From Planctomycetaceae bacterium UBA6172 (GTDB taxonomy: Bacteria; Planctomycetota; Planctomycetia; Pirellulales; Pirellulaceae), in contig DITY01000012.1 in the NCBI GenBank assembly GCA_002422955.1, positions 26,587-40,688 of the forward strand: a stretch of 14,102 nucleotides of DNA, in the 5' to 3' direction. This document shows, piece after piece, positions 8,103 through 14,102 of this stretch (position 1 is the first letter of the stretch; each line of letters opens with the position of its first letter). The translations under genes were made by a program, and so were the position numbers. Below the pieces are notes generated by a model. The model was not told the origin of the DNA, did no database searches, and was given only the letters and a program-made list of their open reading frames with translations.

Positions 8103-9557
8103 CTATTCCGCTGGACCGGCGCTGACGATGTCGCTGGGTCCCGAGGGGGTGGGCTGGCCGGAATCGTTTGTGGGATTGGTGCGAGCGGAAAAGTAGAGGA
8201 TCGCGGCGATCAGGCCGCCGCCACAGACACCGACAGCGAGCCAACCGCTGAGCACATAAAAGTCCAGCAGGTTCTTACCCCGGATTGCCGGATCGAGTTC
8301 ATTCGAACCGTCGCCACGCCACAGGAGGTTGCGAGTGATCATCACGCCGACGTACCCGAGATACCCGAACGCGTCCGCGACGTACATCAGAAACCCCAGG
8401 TTGCCGCGTTCCCGGGTCATCGCTAACAACCGTTCGAATACGGTCGTGTGAATCGCGACATAGGGCAAATAAAGCCCCAGGCCGATCAGCACCATGAAGA
8501 CGAAGGGCGATACGAAGTCGCCGCGGAGCGCCAACAACGCGAATGCCAGCAGCACGAAACCGGCGAAGCAGGTCCACAACGACACGAAGAACGCGCGACG
8601 GTTGTCGAGAATGAAAATCGCCCCGCCGTTGAGCGCCAACACTCCCGCCGCAACCCAAAACTCGGAACGTGTGTAGGCGCTGGGAGGGGCATCCAGCCCC
8701 AGTCCCAACCATAACTCCGGCATGAAGTCGGCGCGCAAGCTACGCAGGATCGTGGTCACCAAATAGACGGCGACGAGAACGCTTAGCCCGAACGCGTATC
8801 GACCAAAGAGCGCTCGACGCTCGCGACGATCCATCACCGGGCGAACGGATCGGGCCAATTGGTCGAGTCGATCCGGTGGCGGTGACTTGCCCAGCACCGC
8901 GACGCTGATCAGTAGCGGCAGCATAAAAATCCCACCCGCGGCGGCGGGCATCCAGGTCTCGCTGATCCCCTGGGCTAGCAGCCACGCCCCGACCGATTTG
9001 GTGGCGCCGTCGGCGAGGATGAAGCTGGTGCACAGGCCAGCCGCCAAGGCCTCCGTCGCCCGGCGACCTTCCAAAAATCCCAACACCAACCCGAAGGTCA
9101 TGCCGAGCGCCAAGCCATTGACGAATAAACAGATCACATTGTACGGCCGTGGGATCAAGCCGAATGCGATCAACGCGGCGAATGCCACCCAGACCAAACC
9201 GATGATCCCGCGGGCGCGACCGCTAGGCGGCATCTCCGCGATCACCTTGATGCCGATGAACTTGGAAAGCATGTATCCCAGCACTTGGGACATGACCAGT
9301 AAGTCCTTGAAGCCGATTCCGAACCATTGCGACTCGATGAAGCTGCCGACCGTGAACGGTTTGCGAAAGCCATAGACGCAGAAGTAGGTCCCGAAGGCGG
9401 CGATCACCGTCGCGACCAAGGCGGCTCGAGAAACGGGTCGGAGCACTTCCGTCACGCTGTCGTCCGCACCCGGCCGCATGGCGACGACAGTCCCATCGGT
9501 GCCGCTCGACGAAACGTAGGGGTTTCGCCGAGGCTCTCGATCAGTAGGGGCAATCAT
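8103..9557 (-). CDS. DUF5690 family transporter, organophosphate antiporter (UhpC/GlpT)-like
   Basis: Inner-membrane protein of 484 residues with 12 hydrophobic segments in two groups of six. The groups are separated by a charged cytoplasmic loop at about 224-253. The protein matches the DUF5690 family, which resembles organophosphate:phosphate antiporters of the major facilitator superfamily. Helix 1 contains YGFRKPF (62-68), comparable to YYLVRKNF of GlpT. Helix 2 contains SKFIG (98-102), and helix 7 contains LRSLRADFMPEL (271-282), whose L-R-x4-D-x2-P spacing matches GlpT. Arg65 and Arg272 would then equal the two phosphate-binding arginines of GlpT. This suggests, but does not prove, a phosphate- or phosphonate-bearing substrate. 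The charged N-terminal 43 residues are unusually long, and an internal ATG at codon 27 is an alternative start; neither has a good ribosome site. It is divergent from the PhnZ-like gene, and the two may be co-regulated. Confidence 0.9.
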   Translation of the reverse strand: MIAPTDREPRRNPYVSSSGTDGTVVAMRPGADDSVTEVLRPVSRAALVATVIAAFGTYFCVYGFRKPFTVGSFIESQWFGIGFKDLLVMSQVLGYMLSKFIGIKVIAEMPPSGRARGIIGLVWVAFAALIAFGLIPRPYNVICLFVNGLALGMTFGLVLGFLEGRRATEALAAGLCTSFILADGATKSVGAWLLAQGISETWMPAAAGGIFMLPLLISVAVLGKSPPPDRLDQLARSVRPVMDRRERRALFGRYAFGLSVLVAVYLVTTILRSLRADFMPELWLGLGLDAPPSAYTRSEFWVAAGVLALNGGAIFILDNRRAFFVSLWTCFAGFVLLAFALLALRGDFVSPFVFMVLIGLGLYLPYVAIHTTVFERLLAMTRERGNLGFLMYVADAFGYLGYVGVMITRNLLWRGDGSNELDPAIRGKNLLDFYVLSGWLAVGVCGGGLIAAILYFSARTNPTNDSGQPTPSGPSDIVSAGPAE

Positions 9558-9752
9558 CGCTGAGGGTCCGCTCGTCCGGTGCGATCAGGTTTCGACCACT
9601 GGGAAGTAACCTGGCCCATGTTATCCGCTTCAATTCGCCTCGCGGTGCTCCGACGATGAAGAAGCGATGAATTCCTGAATCGAGGACCAGCCGACCAGGT
9701 ATCCTTGTCTGCCAACATGAACCCTTTCTGAACTCAGCAGCGAAGTGATTCG
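9558..9752. promoter_or_regulatory. Divergent intergenic region between transporter and PhnZ-like genes
   Basis: This 195-base gap separates two divergent start codons and presumably holds promoters for both. No strong -35/-10 pair, palindromic operator or riboswitch was recognised on either strand. TTGAAG with GTTACT 17 bases downstream on the minus strand is a weak candidate for the transporter. Neither gene has a clear Shine-Dalgarno sequence. Confidence 0.3.
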
Positions 9753-10304
9753 ATGGACCGCCGCGACCTCTTGCATGACCTGTTCCTTCGTCGAGGCCAT
9801 TCGGAATATGGCGGCGAGGCGGTGACGCAACTCGAGCATGCGTTACAAGCCGCGACCCTGGCCGAACGGGCCGCTGCCCCGCCGCCGCTCATCGTCGCCA
9901 CGTTACTGCATGACATCGGGCACCTGCTGCATGACTTGGCGGACGACGCCCCCGATCGTGGCCTGGACGATCACCACGAACGCAGCGGCAGTCGATTCCT
10001 CGAGCGACACTTTGACTCGGCGGTGACCGGACCGATTCGGTTGCACGTGGCGGCCAAGCGTTACCTCTGTACCGTCGATCCGGGTTACTTGGCGCAGCTC
10101 AGCCAACCCTCCTTGGTCAGTTTCCGGCTGCAGGGTGGGATGATGAATCCGCAGGAAGAGGAAGCCTTTCGCGGCCACCCCCAATGGCAGGACGCGCTGA
10201 GCTTGCGGCGGTGGGATGACATCGCCAAGGTTCCCGGCTTGCCGACGCCGGATCTGGAGCATTTCCTGGACTATCTGGCGGACGTTCCTCCGGCTCCCGT
10301 TTGA
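9753..10304 (+). CDS. PhnZ-like HD-domain mixed-valent di-iron oxygenase
   Basis: A 183-residue HD-domain protein of the PhnZ type (phosphonate-operon HDIG family). PhnZ uses an Fe(II)/Fe(III) pair to cleave the C-P bond of an alpha-hydroxylated 2-aminoethylphosphonate, giving glycine and phosphate. Metal and substrate positions known from PhnZ are nearly all present: Tyr19 and Glu22 (YGGE), His29, His53-Asp54 and His57 (LLHDIGHLLHD), His75, His98, Lys102 and Asp155 or Asp156 in RRWDD. Spacing between these residues matches PhnZ to within one residue over the stretch from Tyr19 to Lys102. The N-terminal YGGEAVTQLEHALQAA block is especially diagnostic. The Tyr/Glu pair separates this group from plain phosphohydrolase HD proteins. 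The start lacks a strong ribosome site, but the family N-terminus follows directly. PhnY, which supplies the hydroxylated substrate, is not in the window, so the real substrate could be another hydroxyphosphonate. The gene ends 16 bases from the convergent Hsp70-like gene. Confidence 0.9.
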   Translation: MDRRDLLHDLFLRRGHSEYGGEAVTQLEHALQAATLAERAAAPPPLIVATLLHDIGHLLHDLADDAPDRGLDDHHERSGSRFLERHFDSAVTGPIRLHVAAKRYLCTVDPGYLAQLSQPSLVSFRLQGGMMNPQEEEAFRGHPQWQDALSLRRWDDIAKVPGLPTPDLEHFLDYLADVPPAPV

Positions 10305-10320
10305 CCCGGAGCGAAATCGT

Positions 10321-13206
10321 TCAGCCGTCGCCCAGCAGGCGGATCCCCAGCGGCAATGCCTCACCGAAGATCGCCGTGGCATCCTCGGAGGCCAGTTCGC
10401 CCCCCTCGCGGACCACGCGCAGATAACGAGCGGGGGCCGAGGTTTCTTGCAACCAGTTCGTGACCCGGTCGCGAACGGACTGCCCAAGGTCGCGATACCG
10501 GTCGCCGGTCCGCTGGGCGAGTTGCATCACCGCCAACTGCCGCGTCACCAAGTTCTGTTCCCCACCGATCAAGGCCTTGGCGATTCGCTCGGCGGGTTCG
10601 ATCGCGACGACGGCATTGAGCGGGCCATAAACGGGTTGGCGAGTCACCAGGCGACCGATCGCCCACAGGATCGCGTCGCGGAAGGGTTGTGTTTTTTTCA
10701 AGCTCAGCTGTGCCAACGCCGCTTCGGCGAGCGTCGTCTTGGTGGAGACGGAGAGCCGCTCCAGCGAACCGACCATCCGCCAAATCTCGGCCAGTTCACT
10801 CGGTTGGGACGCTGGCGACCGGCCGCCGAGAACCGTCAGCCAGGGAGTGACCAATTCGGTCTGTTGACCGGCCGTCATCCCCCCCGCGATGCGTCGCCAC
10901 AGGATCAAGGATTCGGTGCGCGAACCTCCGGAGGCGAAGGCGAGTTTGCCATGAACCTGACGCCAAACCTCTCCCACCCGCCAATCATCGACCGCCATCC
11001 CATACCCTGGCCGCAGACAATAACCGACCAAGTTGAGCCAACGGGATTCGTGCGCGGCACTCAACTTGCGGCCATCGCTGACGTCCAATAGCGACTGCCA
11101 GATTCCCCGCAGCAGCGATGGCGGCCAGTGGCCGCGATCCATCCCCGCCGCCGACTTGAGCTGTTTGACGAGCGACCCCGCCGCCGTTCTCGATGATGGG
11201 GACGAACGGGAGAAGGCTTCGCGGATTGTCTGATCGCAACGTGCCAAGATTTCCGAATCGACGATCCCCTGAGATTCCCCGAGACCGCGATGGGCTTGGC
11301 GATCGGTCTGCAACGTGCTCCGGATATCGAATTCCAACCGCCAACGCTTGCCGCTTGAGGATTCCACGCAGAACAGCCCGAGCGTGCCGATTTCCGACAA
11401 CTCGGCTTCCATTCGCACCTCGATCTCTTCAGCCGATTTGGACCGGCCACGAACCATTACCGTACGAATGGGCGGCAGCGGAGACACTTCGCTGCGATCG
11501 ATCACAACGCGGTCACCGGGGGCATCGGCCAGTCGCGTGCTGCTGACCCAAAGCGGAAACTGGACCGGGGTACCCAGCTGCAGACGCAGCGGCTGATGTG
11601 GGGAGTAACGGTGTCCGCTCTCGGCATTGCCGGGAACCAGGCAGATCGTCTCCGGGGCGGCGTCGGCAACCTGCAAGAAATAGCTGCGTCCCAGGTTCGC
11701 GGCGATCCGCACGCCGAGGCCTCGTCGCACCATACCGAAATAGGCCGCGCCGTGAGCGACGGCCAGATCGAGCTCCGCGGACTCCAGTTCCCGAGGTTGC
11801 CAGGTCGATTCGTCCGCGAACCAACGGCGGACCGATCCGATCAATCGCTCGCGAAGTCGGGCCGACGACATCACGCCGCCGTTGAACAGAATCCAGTCGG
11901 GTCTGGCGATGGCGTCGTCGTCAGCGGTCATGCCCGCGCGGACGTGGATCGCCAGAAACTCGGCCAAATGTTTCGTGATCGCCGGGTCCCGTGCGTATGG
12001 CAAACCGAACTCGCGAAAACCGCTGGCATCGGCTTGGGGGCGGGCGGCACTCGAGACCTCCGGGAAAAAGCCGTCAACCAGGACCCGATCACACTCCTCC
12101 GCCGTCACGACGAAGTTGCGGGCGCCGCCGATCAGACGTGAGGAATCGCTGGCGATCGAGATCGTCAACGACTCGGGACGCGAATCGCTGAGCAGAGTCT
12201 CCTTGGCGGCGCGGCAGGTCTGCACCAATCGGTCCCATTGGCGTGGCGACAACGGTTCGCCTGCGGAATGCTCGCCCGCGGCGATGGCATCCCATTTCGA
12301 TTCGATCCACTTCGCCAAGGCTAAATCGAGATTGTCGCCACCCAGGATCAAATGCTTGCCGACGGCGACGCGGTGGAACTGAACTTCATCGCCTCGATCG
12401 CCCGCCGGTTCAACGCGGATCAAAGTGAAGTCGGTCGTGCCGCCACCGATGTCGCAGACGAGGATTAATTGGCCCGGCCCGACGAGGTCCCGCCACCGGT
12501 CACGATTGCGATGGATCCATGCGTAGAATGCGGCTTGAGGCTCTTCGATCAGATACACCCGCGGCAAGCCGGCGCGGCGAGCCGCCGCCACGGTCAACTC
12601 GCGGGCCACCTCGTCAAACGATGCGGGCAGCGTGATCACGACATCTTGGTGATCGAGCGGCGCGTCGGGATGTGCCGCGTCCCACGCCTGCCGGATATGG
12701 GCCAGGAATCTGGCTGAGATCTCGACCGGACTGTGCAGCGGCACATCCGGGTCACCACGCCACGGCAGCAAGGGAGCGGAACGATCGACGCCGTCGTGTG
12801 ATAACCAACTCTTGGCCGATGCGACCCGGCGGCCCGGTTGCCGCATCCCGGCATCGCGGGCGAGCGTCCCCACGACGTATTCCTGGTCACCCGCCGCCTC
12901 ACCGGCGACCGCTGACGCGTCGGCCTGTGGTTCCCACGGCAAACCCCCGGCCAAGCCGCTTCGAGCGCCGCTGGGGAGTGAGTAGTGAAAGGACGGCAAG
13001 GTCGCAACCCGTTCGACCTGGCCCCAATCGACCCACTGAGGGATCAGGAAGGTTTCGACCGCGAAGCCGCCCAGACCCGAGGCCGCCCGGGTATCGACGG
13101 ACGCGACCGCGCAATTCGTGGTGCCGAGGTCGATCCCGACTACATACCGGGCAGGCTCAGCGGCTTCGACCGCGGTCGGCTGACCCGAACCCGCCGAATC
13201 GGTCAC
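10321..13206 (-). CDS. Hsp70-like ATPase with C-terminal DUF3731 (DnaK-related) region
   Basis: Cytosolic Hsp70-family protein of 961 residues, much longer than DnaK (about 640). The actin-like ATPase domain covers about 20-500. It shows phosphate motif 1 GIDLGTTNC (24-32), the connect region VVITLPASFDEVARELTVAAA (189-209) with LIEEPQAAFYAW, phosphate motif 2 CDIGGGTTDF (251-260), GGDNLD (289-294), and adenosine motif ILFNGGV (439-445). No canonical DnaK peptide-binding domain is evident. Residues about 500-630 are beta-rich and resemble the same part of the upstream paralogue. Residues about 680-961 match DUF3731, with WLNLVGYCLRPGYGMAVDDW (723-742) and ILWRRIAGGMTAGQQ (768-782). The start is a GTG at 13204-13206 overlapping the upstream gene's stop as GTGA, with a good ribosome site, so translation is probably coupled. 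ATP binding is likely; client proteins are unknown. Confidence 0.93.
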   Translation of the reverse strand: MTDSAGSGQPTAVEAAEPARYVVGIDLGTTNCAVASVDTRAASGLGGFAVETFLIPQWVDWGQVERVATLPSFHYSLPSGARSGLAGGLPWEPQADASAVAGEAAGDQEYVVGTLARDAGMRQPGRRVASAKSWLSHDGVDRSAPLLPWRGDPDVPLHSPVEISARFLAHIRQAWDAAHPDAPLDHQDVVITLPASFDEVARELTVAAARRAGLPRVYLIEEPQAAFYAWIHRNRDRWRDLVGPGQLILVCDIGGGTTDFTLIRVEPAGDRGDEVQFHRVAVGKHLILGGDNLDLALAKWIESKWDAIAAGEHSAGEPLSPRQWDRLVQTCRAAKETLLSDSRPESLTISIASDSSRLIGGARNFVVTAEECDRVLVDGFFPEVSSAARPQADASGFREFGLPYARDPAITKHLAEFLAIHVRAGMTADDDAIARPDWILFNGGVMSSARLRERLIGSVRRWFADESTWQPRELESAELDLAVAHGAAYFGMVRRGLGVRIAANLGRSYFLQVADAAPETICLVPGNAESGHRYSPHQPLRLQLGTPVQFPLWVSSTRLADAPGDRVVIDRSEVSPLPPIRTVMVRGRSKSAEEIEVRMEAELSEIGTLGLFCVESSSGKRWRLEFDIRSTLQTDRQAHRGLGESQGIVDSEILARCDQTIREAFSRSSPSSRTAAGSLVKQLKSAAGMDRGHWPPSLLRGIWQSLLDVSDGRKLSAAHESRWLNLVGYCLRPGYGMAVDDWRVGEVWRQVHGKLAFASGGSRTESLILWRRIAGGMTAGQQTELVTPWLTVLGGRSPASQPSELAEIWRMVGSLERLSVSTKTTLAEAALAQLSLKKTQPFRDAILWAIGRLVTRQPVYGPLNAVVAIEPAERIAKALIGGEQNLVTRQLAVMQLAQRTGDRYRDLGQSVRDRVTNWLQETSAPARYLRVVREGGELASEDATAIFGEALPLGIRLLGDG

Positions 13207-14102
13207 GCGTCACCTTCCTCGCGGACGTTGAAGTCCATCTTCCAACGTTCCGCCGTTCGTGTGCTCAGGCAATACAACTCGAACATGCCGAGCTCGGTGA
13301 CACGGCATTGGAACCGGACCGGCAAGCAGGTGCCTTGGTCACACTGGTCCGAATCGAGCGTGGTATGAATCGGGTCGCTTTCGATCAATTCCTCGGGCGA
13401 CCAACGATCCAGCGACATGCCCGGTTGATCATCGGGACGGACGGTCGAGGAGAAGAAACGAAACTGGGCCGGCCGGCCGACGATGATCCCGACCTCTTGG
13501 CTGGGGACTTCCGCTTCGGTCCCTTCTTCCATGCCTCGGGGCGCGATGCACAACGCGCGGAGCGGGCGCGGCGCGCCGGGAATGGCCAACCCCGCCGTTT
13601 CGATGCCGATGTAGTAACTCCGCGCGGTGCCGCCACGGATGCGGATACCGCCGCGCAGCTTGGACCACCCGTAGTAGGCGGCTCCCAGCGCTACCGCATG
13701 GTCGAGATCCTCGGGGCCGCCGAGCACGTCGGGCGATTTGCCCTCCGCCCAGCTGGTGATCACCTCGCGAACGCGGTCACGGAGGATTGGGGCTTGAAAA
13801 ACACCCCCGTTGAACAGCAGGTGGGTCGGAATGGCTGCTGTCTGGCCAGAGTCCGTCGGCTTTTGCCCCGCCAGGAACGCCGCGACGTGCCGGGTGATGG
13901 CCGGATCCGACTCGTAGGGCAAGCCGAGGTCCTGAAAGCCGGAGCTGACCGCGCGGGTAGGCTTCTCATGCACGGCACAGGGTGGGAAAAAACCGGAGAG
14001 CAGAAGTTCCGCGGCTTCACCACGCTCGAGTTCCGTCGAAATCGTGCCGCCGATCAGTCGGCTACCACGTCCCAGGACCGAGATCGTCTCGGTCGCGGTG
14101 GC
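13203..14102 (-). CDS. Hsp70-like protein, C-terminal 299 residues (N-terminus beyond window)
   Basis: The reading frame is open from the right edge, so the start and the first phosphate motifs lie outside. What is visible begins at SVLGRGSRLIGG, runs through SGFQDLGLPYESDPAITRHV and the adenosine motif LLFNGGVF, then LDHAVALGAAYYG, and ends in a beta-rich segment with ELGMFELYCLSTRTAERWKMDF. Each of these blocks has a counterpart in the downstream gene at its residues about 350-630, showing that the two are diverged paralogues. This one ends where the beta-rich segment ends and has no DUF3731 region, so the full protein is probably nearer 600 residues. A GTG near 13973 encodes an internal valine and is not the start, because clear homology continues upstream of it. 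The stop overlaps the downstream start by four bases, so the two are in one operon. Function is inferred only from the Hsp70 family. Confidence 0.92.
   Translation of the reverse strand, partial: ATATETISVLGRGSRLIGGTISTELERGEAAELLLSGFFPPCAVHEKPTRAVSSGFQDLGLPYESDPAITRHVAAFLAGQKPTDSGQTAAIPTHLLFNGGVFQAPILRDRVREVITSWAEGKSPDVLGGPEDLDHAVALGAAYYGWSKLRGGIRIRGGTARSYYIGIETAGLAIPGAPRPLRALCIAPRGMEEGTEAEVPSQEVGIIVGRPAQFRFFSSTVRPDDQPGMSLDRWSPEELIESDPIHTTLDSDQCDQGTCLPVRFQCRVTELGMFELYCLSTRTAERWKMDFNVREEGDA
13211..13220 (-). promoter_or_regulatory. Ribosome binding site fixing the GTG start of the DUF3731 Hsp70
   Basis: GAGGAAGGTG lies four bases before the GTG start and inside the last codons of the upstream gene. 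It supports GTG rather than a later ATG as the start, and suggests that ribosomes finishing the upstream Hsp70 re-initiate here. Confidence 0.7.

Noticed and set aside
9630..9839. Minus-strand 69-codon ORF in the gap before the PhnZ-like gene
   Set aside because: It overlaps the start of the HD gene antisense and has no ribosome site or family resemblance.
10216..11091. Plus-strand ORF of 291 codons
   Set aside because: Mostly antisense to the Hsp70-like gene and out of frame with the PhnZ-like gene; no recognisable domain.
13971..13973. GTG as the start of the right-edge Hsp70-like gene
   Set aside because: The same frame stays open to the window edge and its translation matches the paralogue upstream of this codon, so it is internal.

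Overview
The window looks like a chromosomal segment of a planctomycete, most likely order Pirellulales. It is GC-rich, with long spurious ORFs on the non-coding strands. It carries a combination typical of that group: a DUF1549/DUF1553 protein, a Tat-exported DUF1501 protein, an exported S9 peptidase, a DUF5690 transporter and tandem Hsp70-like genes. No rRNA, tRNA, CRISPR array, insertion sequence or phage gene was seen. The taxonomic call is inferred from gene families, not from a marker gene.

Layout, left to right. (1) 1-1640, minus: transketolase, running off the left edge without its C-terminus. (2) 1816-3741, minus: a short DUF1549-DUF1553 protein with one CxxCH motif. (3) 3959-6490, plus, divergent from (2): an exported S9 (DPP-IV-like) peptidase with a von Hippel-Lindau (pVHL) beta domain inserted in its propeller. 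(4) 6621-8093, plus: a DUF1501 protein with a twin-arginine signal, preceded by a TATAAT box. (5) 8103-9557, minus: a 12-TM DUF5690 transporter of the organophosphate antiporter type. (6) 9753-10304, plus, divergent from (5): a PhnZ-like HD-domain oxygenase. (7) 10321-13206, minus: an Hsp70-like protein with a C-terminal DUF3731 region. (8) 13203-14102, minus: the C-terminal 299 residues of a second Hsp70-like protein, overlapping (7) by four bases.

How the genes may work together. Genes 5 and 6 are divergent, and their families suggest uptake and oxidative breakdown of an organophosphonate or phosphate ester. The dioxygenase partner PhnY is not in the window. Genes 7 and 8 form a translationally coupled pair of Hsp70 paralogues. 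Genes 2 and 4 belong to families that planctomycetes usually encode side by side, but here the VHL-peptidase gene lies between them and gene 2 is inverted. Transketolase is a core pentose-phosphate enzyme with no evident link to its neighbours.

The most striking item is the VHL-like domain. It keeps almost all the residues that form the hydroxyproline pocket of human pVHL, yet sits in a predicted exported peptidase of the prolyl-oligopeptidase clan. No gap between genes exceeds about 220 bases.
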